Shown: positions 15,366 to 24,102, counted from the first letter of the stretch. The stretch: 25,980 nt of DNA from an uncultured Blautia sp. (GCA_900542045.1 UQMI01000049.1:1-25980); one strand, 5' to 3'. Made by a program: numbers and translations. The notes: a model not told the origin generated them from the letters alone.

Positions 15366-16877
15366 ATGGCAAGAAAAGGCGCAGGATGCGCGTTCCCTTA
15401 CACAGATATCTTAGACCGGGATTTCTTTGAGAAAGTAAGAGAAGGAATATTTACGGTATTACAGAACACAGGAGTGGTAGTACAGAGCAAAAAGATGAGA
15501 ACTGTCCTGAAAGAGTACGGCTGCAGAGTGGATGAAGGTTTGGAGAGAGTCTATTTTGACAGGGAAGTCATTCTGCGTGCCTTGGACGCTGCTCCAAAAG
15601 GATTTGAGATAAAAGCGCGGACAGAAGAAAATCATGTCCTGCTTCAGCCGGGAAAGACAACCCAGTTTATCAATGCCTGCGGAACAGGAATTTTTCACAA
15701 TAATACCCATGAATCAAAGCCTCCTGCAAGAAAGGAGTTCTATGATTATATCCGGCTGCTGGACGCGCTGCCCAATCTGGATTTTCAGAACTGCTTTCCG
15801 TTTTTTGGGTTTGATAAAGTGCCGGAATGCATGAAATTGCTGGAATCTACAGCGGCAAAATACCGGGTATCCGGGAAAGCGCAGATCGAAGGGACAGTAT
15901 TTGATAATTACCGTTTCAGTACGGAGATGGCAAAGGCCATGGACACAGATTTGTGCCAGATTGTGAATTCCGCGGCACCTCTGACTTATTTTGAGGAGAC
16001 GGCAGATCAGATATTTAATTATACAGAAGCCGGGCTTCCGTTCCACTTTGCCGCAGGACCGACCAGAGGACTGACTTGTCCTATGGGGGCGGCAGGCGCG
16101 GTGATCTCCAATAACGCGGAATGTCTTGCGGGACTGGTTATGGCGCAGGCGGCGCAGCCCGGAGCACGGGTCTGGATGAACAGTATGATCATGACGCCTG
16201 ATATGTCTACGGGAAAACCGGCTTTTGGGGATATCGGAAATTCATACACAGATATGCTGTTTAATCAATACTGGAGATATTATGGGATCCCCTGCTGGTC
16301 CAACGCCGCTTCCTGGAGCAGTTCGAAAGTAATTGACTATCAGTCCGGTTTTGAACAGAGCCTTGCTCTGCTTAGCCAGTGTCTCAGCGGAGCAACCGTA
16401 ATTTCCTATCAGGGAGGCATGTACGCGGAACTTTATGCCAGCCCGCTGAAAGCAGTGATCGATGATGATGTGGTGGGTATGGTCAAACGCCTGATGAAGG
16501 GAATCGATACGGCAGAAGAAAGCCTTTCTGTTGAGCTTATCCAGGAAACCGGTCCGCTGCCCGGGTCTTTTATGGATTCGGATGAAACTCTGGAAAACTG
16601 GAGAGACGAATGCTATGTGCCTACGGTTTCTTCCAGAACCGATTACAAACAGTGGAAGGCATCGGGTGAAAAAAATATTCTGGAGATTGCGGAGGCCAAA
16701 ATGAATGCCCTTCTGGAAAAGCATCAGGTGCCGGCTATCTCCGCAAGCCAGGAGCAGGCTTTAGAGGATATCTTAAACGAGGCCAGAAACTGGTATCGGA
16801 AAACAGGAAAAATAACAGAAGAAGAATGGAAAGTATACCAGGAAGATATTCATTCAGACAATTATCCGTATGCTTAA
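15366..16877 (+). CDS. MttB-superfamily (trimethylamine methyltransferase-like) protein without pyrrolysine
   Basis: 503-residue member of the MttB family (PF06253), which moves a methyl group from a quaternary or tertiary amine to a cobalamin carried by a corrinoid protein. Characterised non-pyrrolysine members use glycine betaine, proline betaine, carnitine and similar compounds. Visible family features are the N-terminal helix ending VLQNTGVVV, the GPTRGLTCPMGAAGAV block and SSSKVIDYQSGFEQSL with LSGATVISYQGG behind it. There is no in-frame TAG, so no pyrrolysine. The ribosome site is strong (AAAGGAGG). Unlike usual MttB loci, no corrinoid protein, MtxA-type methyltransferase or corrinoid-reactivating protein lies nearby; the neighbours are a sugar importer, a kinase and UlaG/UlaE. 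The substrate may be a methylated sugar derivative or the enzyme may do something else; the family call itself is firm. Confidence 0.87.
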   Translation: MARKGAGCAFPYTDILDRDFFEKVREGIFTVLQNTGVVVQSKKMRTVLKEYGCRVDEGLERVYFDREVILRALDAAPKGFEIKARTEENHVLLQPGKTTQFINACGTGIFHNNTHESKPPARKEFYDYIRLLDALPNLDFQNCFPFFGFDKVPECMKLLESTAAKYRVSGKAQIEGTVFDNYRFSTEMAKAMDTDLCQIVNSAAPLTYFEETADQIFNYTEAGLPFHFAAGPTRGLTCPMGAAGAVISNNAECLAGLVMAQAAQPGARVWMNSMIMTPDMSTGKPAFGDIGNSYTDMLFNQYWRYYGIPCWSNAASWSSSKVIDYQSGFEQSLALLSQCLSGATVISYQGGMYAELYASPLKAVIDDDVVGMVKRLMKGIDTAEESLSVELIQETGPLPGSFMDSDETLENWRDECYVPTVSSRTDYKQWKASGEKNILEIAEAKMNALLEKHQVPAISASQEQALEDILNEARNWYRKTGKITEEEWKVYQEDIHSDNYPYA

Positions 16878-16888
16878 GCTGACGGGAG

Positions 16889-18364
16889 GTGGCAAAGATC
16901 AATATTTTAATCTTGGATGTGGGGACATCCAGTATGCGGGGAATTTTATGTGAAGAAAGCGGAAAAATCCTCCACCAAGAACAGAAAAAATACCGGCCGG
17001 TCTATCGGTCGCCGGAATGGATTGAACAGCCGGCATCGGATTTTCAAAATGCCATGGTAGAAATCTTTCAGCTTACGAAAAAATGGACCGACAGCGCACA
17101 GAAAAAAATAGATATGATTGCTGTGACGGGACAGCGTTCAGCCGTGATTCCGTTGGGGACAGAAGGGATGCCGCTGATGCCTGCCGTTATGTGGCAGGAT
17201 ACGCGGAATGCGGATATCTGCAGAGAACTGAAAAAAGAGGACAGCAGGATTCTTCAGCTGAGCGGGAGTGCCGTAAACACGGTATTTTCCGGCGGGAAAA
17301 TACGATGGATCAAGAAAACCTGTCCGGAGATTGCAGAGAAAACAGTAAAGTATGTAAATATTCCGGAATATTTGATGTACTGCATGACCGGAAAGCTTGT
17401 CACAGACCATACCTATGGGAGCCGTTCAAATCTGATGAATCTGAAAAAAAGAGACTGGGATCAGGAACTGCTGGATATGTTTGGAGTTTACAGGGAAGAG
17501 TTATGCAGTTTACAGGAGCCCGGGACGAAGGTGGGGGAAATAACGTCTGCGTTTTCCAGGATCACCGGAATCCCGCAGGGAACACCGGTGATCACAGCAG
17601 GAGGCGACCAGCAATGTGCGGCTGTAGGACAGGGGGCGGTATCAGAGGGCAATATGTCTATCGTTGTGGGCACAGGCGCCTATCTGGTTCTGCCGGTAGG
17701 AGAAGTGCCGGAGGATCTGACGCCGCGTATGATCTGTAACTGCTCGGCGATTGCAGGAAAATATATCCTGGAAGCAAATGTGCTGACCTGTTCTTCGGCA
17801 TTTGACTGGTTCCTCAGAAATTTTTATCGTGAGGCAGAAGGATTTGAAGAGGCAAACAGAAACTTAACGGCATTGTATGATGTAAAAGAGGAAGCCGTTG
17901 TCCTGCCTTATTTTCAAGGAAGGAGCAGCGATGGATGGAATGCGGAGGCCAGGGCCCTGTTTTCAAATATCACACTTTCGACAACACGGGAAGATATTCT
18001 GAAAGCGTTGGTGGAAGGGATTTTTTTGGAGATTGGGAACAGTATAGAGAAATTCAGAACGTATGCAGGCATTTCAGAGGGCTGGATCAGTGGCGGAATG
18101 GCCAACAGTGAGATCATGAATCAGATGCAGGCAGATATTTACGGCCTTCCTCTGAAGCATATGGAGAACAGTGAAGCCACGGCGAGAGGAGCATTAATTG
18201 TGGCGCTGACATCTCAGGGAATCTGGAATTCAGCGGAATCGGCGTTTCAGACATTGCGCGCCTCAGATAAGGTTGTAAGCTACGAGCCGGATCAGAAGAA
18301 GACTGCCTGGTATATATCAAAAAAATCAGAGATGAATCGTATTTATCAGAAAATTTATCAGTAA
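16889..18364 (+). CDS. FGGY-family carbohydrate kinase (xylulokinase/LyxK-like)
   Basis: Sugar kinase of the FGGY family, about 490 residues. It shows the N-terminal phosphate loop ([12 protein letters not shown], residues 7-18), [16 protein letters not shown] (101-106), the catalytic base D240 in TAGGDQQ and the C-terminal [10 protein letters not shown] adenosine motif. In E. coli the FGGY kinase LyxK phosphorylates L-xylulose and 3-keto-L-gulonate, so beside UlaG and UlaE it may supply the phosphate that a PTS adds in the classical ascorbate route. The start is doubtful. GTG at 16889 overlaps its own GGGAGG ribosome site, whereas an in-frame ATC at 16898 is spaced 7 bases after GGAGGT and gives the N-terminus normal for the family. 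The stop is 14 bases before ulaG. Confidence 0.87.
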   Translation: MAKINILILDVGTSSMRGILCEESGKILHQEQKKYRPVYRSPEWIEQPASDFQNAMVEIFQLTKKWTDSAQKKIDMIAVTGQRSAVIPLGTEGMPLMPAVMWQDTRNADICRELKKEDSRILQLSGSAVNTVFSGGKIRWIKKTCPEIAEKTVKYVNIPEYLMYCMTGKLVTDHTYGSRSNLMNLKKRDWDQELLDMFGVYREELCSLQEPGTKVGEITSAFSRITGIPQGTPVITAGGDQQCAAVGQGAVSEGNMSIVVGTGAYLVLPVGEVPEDLTPRMICNCSAIAGKYILEANVLTCSSAFDWFLRNFYREAEGFEEANRNLTALYDVKEEAVVLPYFQGRSSDGWNAEARALFSNITLSTTREDILKALVEGIFLEIGNSIEKFRTYAGISEGWISGGMANSEIMNQMQADIYGLPLKHMENSEATARGALIVALTSQGIWNSAESAFQTLRASDKVVSYEPDQKKTAWYISKKSEMNRIYQKIYQ

Positions 18365-18378
18365 AGGGAGGGCATTTT

Positions 18379-19482
18379 ATGAGCAAGGTGAATGAAATAA
18401 CCAGAGAAAGCTGGATTATGAATACTTTCCCTGAATGGGGAACCTGGCTGAATGAAGAAATTGAGGCTGAAGAGGTAAAAGAAGGCACAGTAGCCATGTG
18501 GTGGCTGGGGTGTACGGGAATTTGGCTGAAGACTCCGGGAGGATGCAACATTACAGTGGATCTCTGGGCGGGAAATGGAAAACGGACCCATGGAGACAAT
18601 AAAATGAAGCCGGGACATCAGATGGCGAATATGTGCGGATGCAGAGCAATGCAGCCTAATTTAAGGGCAGTTCCTTTTGTGATCGATCCCTTTTCTGTAA
18701 AGCAGGTAGACGCAGTTTTGGCTACGCATTATCATCAGGATCACATGAGTCCTGAATTTGCCGCGCATGTGCTTCAGAGCAACATGACAACAGTCAATGA
18801 AAATGGAGAGGTTGTTCCCGTTCCCTTTATCGGGCCGGAAAAATCGGTGGAATTGTGGGTAAAATGGGGAGTTCCGAGAGAACGCTGCCATGTGGTAAAA
18901 CCCGGTGATACCGTCAGAATAAAAGATATCGAGATTGTAGCACTGGATTCTTTTGATCGGACATGCCTGGTAACTACGGATTCCACCGGACCGGACAGAG
19001 AAGAACTGACAGGAAAACTTCCAGATGATATGGATAAAAAGGCGGTAAATTATTTGATCAAAACTCCGGGAGGAAATATTTATCACAGCGGAGATTCCCA
19101 TTATTCCATTTATTTTGCCAAGCACGGGAAGGACTATGATATTGATGTGGCCTTTGGATCTTATGGGGAAAATCCGGTAGGTATGGCAGACAAAATGACA
19201 TCCTGTGATATTCTCCGTATGGCCGAGGCGCTCCGCTGTAAAGTTGTAATCCCGATTCATTATGATGTATGGACAAATTTCATGGCAGATATCAATGAGA
19301 TCCGCGTACTGTACGAAATGAAAAAAGACCGTCTGGATTATCAGTTTCATCCCTTCTTCTGGGAAGTAGGCGGAAAATACATATATCCGGATGATAAAGA
19401 GAAACGTGCCTATCATCATAGGAGAGGATTTGAAGACTGTTTTGAATATCCGCAGAATATACCGTTCCGATCTATGCTGTAA
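18379..19482 (+). CDS. ulaG: L-ascorbate-6-phosphate lactonase-type enzyme (UlaG)
   Basis: 367-residue MBL-fold hydrolase that follows E. coli UlaG almost block by block from memory: start (M)[39 protein letters not shown], the metal motif HYHQDH (H117, H119, D121, H122), [27 protein letters not shown] and [13 protein letters not shown]. UlaG opens the ring of L-ascorbate-6-phosphate to 3-keto-L-gulonate-6-phosphate in the cytoplasm. Its ribosome site is AAAGGGAGGG. No UlaABC phosphotransferase is present; the substrate phosphate would have to come from the kinase just upstream. The family identity is very likely, though the substrate could be a related lactone. Confidence 0.88.
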   Translation: MSKVNEITRESWIMNTFPEWGTWLNEEIEAEEVKEGTVAMWWLGCTGIWLKTPGGCNITVDLWAGNGKRTHGDNKMKPGHQMANMCGCRAMQPNLRAVPFVIDPFSVKQVDAVLATHYHQDHMSPEFAAHVLQSNMTTVNENGEVVPVPFIGPEKSVELWVKWGVPRERCHVVKPGDTVRIKDIEIVALDSFDRTCLVTTDSTGPDREELTGKLPDDMDKKAVNYLIKTPGGNIYHSGDSHYSIYFAKHGKDYDIDVAFGSYGENPVGMADKMTSCDILRMAEALRCKVVIPIHYDVWTNFMADINEIRVLYEMKKDRLDYQFHPFFWEVGGKYIYPDDKEKRAYHHRRGFEDCFEYPQNIPFRSML

Positions 19483-19502
19483 AATGAGAGGACAGAAATG
19501 TT

Positions 19503-20546
19503 ATGAAGATTGAAAAACAAGTAATTGCCAATTTAACCAAATGTTATTCCGTTGCACCGCTTCAGTTCCGGGGAAACTCCTATTTTCTGGTAGCGGCAGA
19601 AAAACAGGATCCCTGTTATCTGTTTGACATGGAAGGACACAAAGTTGATACCATCTGGGAAGGACCGGGCGGTGTTATGAGCATGGTGCAGGTGCCTGGC
19701 TCCGACGGGATTTTTCTGGCAACTCAGAAATTTTATTCGCCCAATGATTCAAAAGAGGCGGAAATTGCAGTGGTCATGCCAAAAGGAGAAAGCTGGCAGG
19801 TAAAAACGCTGGTAAAGCTTCCGCATGTACATCGTTTTGACATTTTAACAAGAAATGGCGTGAACTATTTGGTTGCCTGCACGCTGAAATCCGGACACGC
19901 TTATAAAAATGACTGGTCATCACCGGGTAAAATCTATGCGGCAGTACTTCCGGAACATACAGAGCTGTATGAGCGTGAAGAAAACTTAAAATTGGAAATC
20001 CTGAAAGAAAATCTGCTGAAAAATCACGGGTATTGCAGAATTGTGGAAAATGGTGTGGAGGAGGGGCTTATCGCTTCTGAAGATGGGATCTTCCGGGTGA
20101 TCCCGCCTGAAACAAAAGTAGGAAACTGGCAGATTGAGCAGCTGTCGCGGGAACCGGCCAGTGATGCTGTGCTGGTGGATATGGATGAAGACGGTGAAAA
20201 GGAATTGATCTATATCTCACCCTTCCATGGAAACAAAATTTGTTTTTGCAGAAAAGCAGGAGATACCTATCAACAGGTTTATTGTTATGACCATGCGGAT
20301 TTTGCCCATGCCATCTATGGAGGAGAGCTGCTGGGAAAACCTGCCGTAGTGATCGGGCACAGGGAAGGAAGCAGGGATCTGCTCCTGTTTACTTATCAGA
20401 AGGATCAAAAACAGTACCAGCCGGAAATACTGGATCATGGCTGCGGGTCAGCAAATGTATATCGATTTGCAGGCGATGAAAAAGATATTTTAATTTCCGC
20501 CAACCGAGAGACGAACGAGGTGGCTATGTACACATTGACAGAATAG
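19503..20546 (+). CDS. Cytosolic beta-propeller/FG-GAP-like protein of unknown function
   Basis: 347 residues with no signal peptide or membrane segment. The sequence shows repeated strand-rich units with alternating charged loops and one clear FG-GAP/calcium-loop-like unit (VDMDEDGEKELIYI, about residues 222-235). Histidines occur in PHVHRFDI and KNHGYC. It looks like a six- or seven-bladed propeller. I do not recognise a characterised family. Position between ulaG and ulaE, with 20 and 12 base gaps, argues for a role in the same pathway, perhaps as a lyase, isomerase or lactonase, since sugar-acid enzymes with propeller folds exist. Alternatively it could be a non-catalytic scaffold. Confidence 0.7.
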   Translation: MKIEKQVIANLTKCYSVAPLQFRGNSYFLVAAEKQDPCYLFDMEGHKVDTIWEGPGGVMSMVQVPGSDGIFLATQKFYSPNDSKEAEIAVVMPKGESWQVKTLVKLPHVHRFDILTRNGVNYLVACTLKSGHAYKNDWSSPGKIYAAVLPEHTELYEREENLKLEILKENLLKNHGYCRIVENGVEEGLIASEDGIFRVIPPETKVGNWQIEQLSREPASDAVLVDMDEDGEKELIYISPFHGNKICFCRKAGDTYQQVYCYDHADFAHAIYGGELLGKPAVVIGHREGSRDLLLFTYQKDQKQYQPEILDHGCGSANVYRFAGDEKDILISANRETNEVAMYTLTE

Positions 20547-20558
20547 AGGGAAATATAA

Positions 20559-21398
20559 ATGAAAAAATATACACTGGGCCTGTACGAAAAGGCAATGCCG
20601 TCTGGAATAACATGGGATGAAAAACTTATTTCCGCCAGAAATGCAGGCTTTGATTTCCTGGAGATCAGTATCGATGAGACAGATGAGAAACTGAGCCGTC
20701 TGGATATGAGCAAGGCGGAGCGGCTGTGGATGGTGTCGCTGATGTATCATACAGGAATGCCCATTCGTACCATGTGCCTTTCCGGACACAGAAAATATCC
20801 GCTGGGCAGCGAAGATCCGGAAATTCAACGCCGTAGTATGGAAATTATGGAAAAAGCGATTTGCCTGGCAGATGATCTGGGGATTCGTGTGATCCAGTTG
20901 GCGGGATATGATGTCTATTATGAGAAAGAAAGTCCGCAGACCCGGGAGAATTTTTTGAGAAACCTGCGGCAGGCGGTAAATATGGCATCCAGTTACGGGA
21001 TACAGATGGGTTTTGAAACCATGGAAACTCCGTTTATGGATACGGTGGGAAAAGCTATGGTGTATGTGGATAAAATAAAATCAGCTTACCTGAATGTTTA
21101 TCCGGATTGCGGAAATATGACAAATGCCGCAGTCCTCTATGGAACGGATGTCTGCGAAGATTTGAAGGAAGGCGCAGGAAGGCTGACATCCCTGCATCTG
21201 AAAGAAACGGTTCCGGGAAAATACAGGGAGGTTCCGTTTGGTTCCGGGCATGTGGATTTTGAAAAAGTGATAAAATGCGCCTGGGAGTTGGGAGTCCGCC
21301 GGTATGTAACGGAATTCTGGTATCAGGGCAGTGAAAAGTGGCGGGAGGATCTGCAGGATGCCAACGAGAGAATGCGCCTTGTGCTGGAGAAACTGTAG
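20559..21398 (+). CDS. ulaE: L-xylulose-5-phosphate 3-epimerase (UlaE/SgbU)
   Basis: 279-residue TIM-barrel epimerase that interconverts L-xylulose-5-phosphate and L-ribulose-5-phosphate. It matches the UlaE pattern closely: LGLYEKAMP, FDFLEISIDETDE.LSRLD, MCLSGHRKYPLGSED, GIRVIQLAGYDVYY and VPFGSGHVDFE. Metal ligands E153, D183, H213 and E252 correspond to those of the E. coli enzyme (E155, D185, H211, E251). It has ribosome site AGAGGGAAA and is the last gene of the operon, ahead of a strong terminator. The preceding decarboxylase (UlaD) and following 4-epimerase (UlaF) of the classical pathway are not here and may be encoded elsewhere. Confidence 0.9.
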   Translation: MKKYTLGLYEKAMPSGITWDEKLISARNAGFDFLEISIDETDEKLSRLDMSKAERLWMVSLMYHTGMPIRTMCLSGHRKYPLGSEDPEIQRRSMEIMEKAICLADDLGIRVIQLAGYDVYYEKESPQTRENFLRNLRQAVNMASSYGIQMGFETMETPFMDTVGKAMVYVDKIKSAYLNVYPDCGNMTNAAVLYGTDVCEDLKEGAGRLTSLHLKETVPGKYREVPFGSGHVDFEKVIKCAWELGVRRYVTEFWYQGSEKWREDLQDANERMRLVLEKL

Positions 21399-21423
21399 AC
21401 AATTCCAACGGATCTTGACCGGG

Positions 21424-21469
21424 AGCGGGTAATTACCAGAAGATAATGGCTGGTGATTACCCGCTTTTT
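21424..21469 (+). terminator. Strong intrinsic terminator of the ABC/ula-like operon
   Basis: Arms 21424-21439 and 21450-21465 pair over 16 positions (one G-U) around a 10-base loop and run straight into five T residues. The core GCGGGTAATTA is shared with the terminator at 3064-3118. Confidence 0.92.
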
Positions 21470-21510
21470 CAATAGCCCCACTTTCAAAAAATAAAAAAAT
21501 CGTGCTTTTC

Positions 21511-21528
21511 CAGAGATTTCGCTTTTAT
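21511..21528 (+). repeat. Left terminal inverted repeat
   Basis: CAGAGATTTCGCTTTTAT; the reverse complement matches both right-end copies at 17 of 18 positions. A weaker partial copy may follow near 21531-21546 (AAATCAGGGATAAAG). Confidence 0.7.
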
Positions 21529-21624
21529 ACGAAAGAAATCAGGGATAAAGCTTGAAAATGCGAAGGATCATCTAAAATAGAAAAATCTGAAAAAATTCTT
21601 TTTTGGAATGTATAAATACACAAA

Positions 21625-21685
21625 AATGGCACCTTTTTCGGTATAATTATAGTACCACAAAAAAACCAAGAAAGAAGGTGCCATT
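21625..21685 (+). promoter_or_regulatory. Transposase leader: hairpin that can hide the ribosome site
   Basis: AATGGCACCTT (21625-21635) is perfectly inverted at 21675-21685. The right arm contains the AAGGTG ribosome site of the transposase, and a TATAAT (21642-21647) lies between the arms. A transcript starting at the element's own promoter would lack the left arm and be translatable. Read-through from outside would fold and block translation, a known IS strategy. Confidence 0.65.
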
Positions 21686-21686
21686 A

Positions 21687-22912
21687 ATGAAAAGAAATTA
21701 GAGTTGAAGAAACTCCTTATCTATGCTAAAAGTGTATATCACATTCCACAGAAAATCAAGGAGTTGACAGATAAAAGATCAAGAAAAACGATTCCATTTT
21801 TTAATCTTATTATGCCGGTGTTCCTATTTCTTCTGCTTCAATACGAAAGTTTCCATACTGTTTTTTCCTCGCCGGAAAGCATGAGGAAACGTTTAAAGCA
21901 CTGTATCCGTGGGCGAATCCCAAAAGTGGATGCCATCAGGGATGCTCTGGGTCTGACAGACCCGGAGGAAACAGAAGGAATCCTCACCGCTACTGTCAGC
22001 AGGATTCAAAAAAATGCAGTCTTGCGTGGCGGAACAATTGGCAGGTATGTAACGGCAGCAATTGATGGGGTAGAGCTTTTTTGCAGCAGGAAGAAGAAAT
22101 GTGGGAAATGTCTGACCCGAAAAACAGCCTCCGGAGAAATGGAATATTTCCATAAAAGCATTGTATGTACCACAGTAGGAAGCAATCCGCATTTGATTCT
22201 GGGACAGGACATGCTTGATCCCCGAGACGGGGCAGAGAAAGACGAAGGGGAACTGACAGGAGGAAAACGGCTGATAGAAACTTTATATAGTCAGCATGGA
22301 CATTTTGCGGACGTGATTGTTGCAGACGGTCTCTATCTGAATGTCCCATTCTTGAGAGTAGTCCTGAAATGCCATATGGAGGCAGTCATCCGTCTGAAGG
22401 ATGAACGGAGGCTGATATTTCAGGATGCAGAAAAGCTGTTTGGGAGCGGAGAGGGGAAGAAAGAGCCTTTTTATCGGGAAGGGAAAAAGATCGACTGCTG
22501 GGATCTGGATGGATTTGAATTAGAAGGATTGCAAGAGAAGCTGCGTGTTGTCCGATATCGTGAGAAAAACGAAAAGACAGGGGAAGAAAAATGGGTATGG
22601 CTGGTAACAACCAGCAAAGAGATTGATTATAAGATTTTGTGGAAGATGATGCATAAGAGATGGGATATTGAAGAGAATGCATTCCATCAGCTAAAGACTT
22701 ATTATCATGCAGACCATTGTTACTGTCATTAAGAAGTGGAAGTGATCTTTCTATTAATGCTGATAGCATTTAACATACGGGAAATGTATCTGTACCGGCG
22801 GATCCATGGATTTGAGAGAAGCAAGATTACAAGGAAAAGTGTAACGCGAATCTTTCGGGATGATCTGCAGGCAGAGAATCTATGTTGGATATTGTATATA
22901 GAAGGGGGATAG
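21687..22912 (+). pseudogene. IS4-like DDE transposase, frameshifted and interrupted
   Basis: The ATG at 21687, 1 base after the hairpin, runs into TAG after four codons. Adding one base there joins it to the long frame from 21704, so a single-base deletion is likely. The body shows the DDE residues in AIDGVELF, VADGLYLN and RWDIEENAFHQLK, the last being the IS4-type R...E......K signature. A TAA at 22730-22732 stops the frame just after the signature, but the same frame continues for another 59 codons (EVEVIFLLMLIAFN... to 22912) with normal transposase C-terminal character. The copy is therefore probably inactive, unless supplied in trans. Confidence 0.82.
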
Positions 22913-23047
22913 AAATTCAAAAAAGAGAATAAGGGGTTGTGGAGTCTGAAAAAGGGGAGGTTTTCAGATAGGATACTTTCTGTCCCAAAAGATGACAAGA
23001 CAAGGGGAAAGAGAATTGGTAAGGGAAAATAGCGCAGGTGAATATTT

Positions 23048-23101
23048 ATAAAAGGGAAATCTATATAAAAGCGAAATCCCTGAATAAAAGCGAAATCCCT
23101 G
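23048..23101 (+). repeat. Right terminal repeats, tandem copies
   Basis: ATAAAAGCGAAATCCCTG occurs twice in perfect direct copies (23065-23082 and 23084-23101), preceded by a degenerate copy (23048-23062). Only one should be the transposase end; the others may be binding sites or a duplicated end. Confidence 0.75.
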
Positions 23102-23118
23102 ATGGCAGGCGGGAATGC

Positions 23119-23147
23119 TTGCATGTGGATTTTTTTTATGCTAAACT
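23119..23147 (+). promoter_or_regulatory. Probable promoter of rnz-tsaD-ispD
   Basis: TTGCAT (23119-23124), 17 bases, TAAACT (23142-23147), placed 38 bases before the rnz start and only 18 bases beyond the IS end. The boxes are moderate matches. Confidence 0.5.
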
Positions 23148-23185
23148 TAATGCCTACAGGAATGGATTAGAAAATGAGGTAGCCT

Positions 23186-24097
23186 ATGTTAGATGTTTGT
23201 TTGTTAGGATGCGGCGGGATGATGCCATTGCCGCGCAGATGGCTGACGGCGCTGATGACCCGGTACAATGGCAGCAGTCTTCTGATCGACTGCGGAGAAG
23301 GCACGCAGGTGGCCATAAAAGAAAAAGGGTGGAGCTTTAAACCCATTGATGTGATCTGTTTCACCCATTATCACGGAGATCATATCAGCGGTCTGCCGGG
23401 ATTGTTGTTGACAATGGGGAATGCAGACCGGACAGAGCCTTTGACGCTGATCGGACCAAAGGGACTGGAACGGGTGGTAGGAGCTCTCCGGGTGATCGCT
23501 CCGGAACTTCCGTTTCCTATTATATACAGAGAGATTTCCGATACAGAGGAAGAATTTGAGGTGAACGGATATTACATCCGCGCGTTCCGGGTGAATCATA
23601 ATGTATTATGTTACGGATATACCGTGGAGATTCCCAGACAGGGGAAATTCTCTGTGGAGCAGGCAATGGCCCGGGAAATTCCGCAGAAATTGTGGAGTCG
23701 TCTGCAAAAGGGAGAAGCAATAGAAATGGAAGGGCAGATATTTACTCCGGATATGGTACTGGGGCCGCCCAGGAAGGGAATTAAGGTCACCTATACTACG
23801 GATACCAGACCTACGGAGTCCATAGAGAAAAATGCAGTGGGATCCGATTTGTTCATCTGTGAAGGAATGTATGGAGAGCCGGATAAGGACAAGAAGGCCA
23901 GGGAATATAAACATATGACATTTAAAGAGGCGGCAAGGCTGGCAAAGGCGGCAGAAGTAAAGGAAATGTGGCTGACACACTACAGTCCGTCGCTGGTACG
24001 GCCGGAGGAATATCTGGAAGATGCCAGAAAAATTTTTCCCGAAACCTATGCGGGAAAAGATGGAAAGTCTTTGGAATTAATGTTTGAAGAAGGATGA
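23186..24097 (+). CDS. rnz: Ribonuclease Z
   Basis: 303-residue tRNA 3' endonuclease of the MBL fold, which trims the 3' trailer of tRNA precursors. Diagnostic parts are [13 protein letters not shown] at residues 11-23, the zinc motif HYHGDH (61-66) with ISGLPGLL behind it, the HNVLCYGY block and YTTDTRPT. It has GAGGT before the ATG and its stop overlaps an ATG in the next gene. Length is normal. It is the first of three housekeeping genes in a row and separate in function from the sugar operons. Confidence 0.93.
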   Translation: MLDVCLLGCGGMMPLPRRWLTALMTRYNGSSLLIDCGEGTQVAIKEKGWSFKPIDVICFTHYHGDHISGLPGLLLTMGNADRTEPLTLIGPKGLERVVGALRVIAPELPFPIIYREISDTEEEFEVNGYYIRAFRVNHNVLCYGYTVEIPRQGKFSVEQAMAREIPQKLWSRLQKGEAIEMEGQIFTPDMVLGPPRKGIKVTYTTDTRPTESIEKNAVGSDLFICEGMYGEPDKDKKAREYKHMTFKEAARLAKAAEVKEMWLTHYSPSLVRPEEYLEDARKIFPETYAGKDGKSLELMFEEG

Positions 24098-24102
24098 GAA
24101 AA

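Larger units (their letters stand above)
21511..23101 (+). mobile_element. Decaying IS4-like insertion sequence
   Basis: An 18-bp left end (CAGAGATTTCGCTTTTAT, 21511-21528) matches, inverted with one change, the right end at 23084-23101. Between them lies a DDE transposase gene with an N-terminal frameshift and a late nonsense codon. The element is about 1.6 kb and inserted between the ulaE terminator and the rnz promoter, so it breaks no gene. No clear target duplication is visible at the chosen boundaries. The non-coding interval 22913-23047 inside it shows nothing else. Confidence 0.75.

Noticed and set aside
15366..16877. Pyrrolysine-containing MttB
   Set aside because: No in-frame TAG is present; the frame is open over the full family length.
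18661..19419. Long minus-strand open frame (252 codons) opposite ulaG
   Set aside because: The plus-strand UlaG match is unmistakable; the minus frame is a codon-bias shadow.
23048..23101. CRISPR-like repeats
   Set aside because: The copies are nearly contiguous with no spacers and match the inverted end of the IS.
22729..23124. Minus-strand open frame across the IS right end
   Set aside because: It spans the transposase remnant and terminal repeats and has no coding character.
23038..23340. Plus-strand 100-codon frame over the IS end and the rnz start
   Set aside because: It overlaps rnz out of frame and begins inside the IS repeats.
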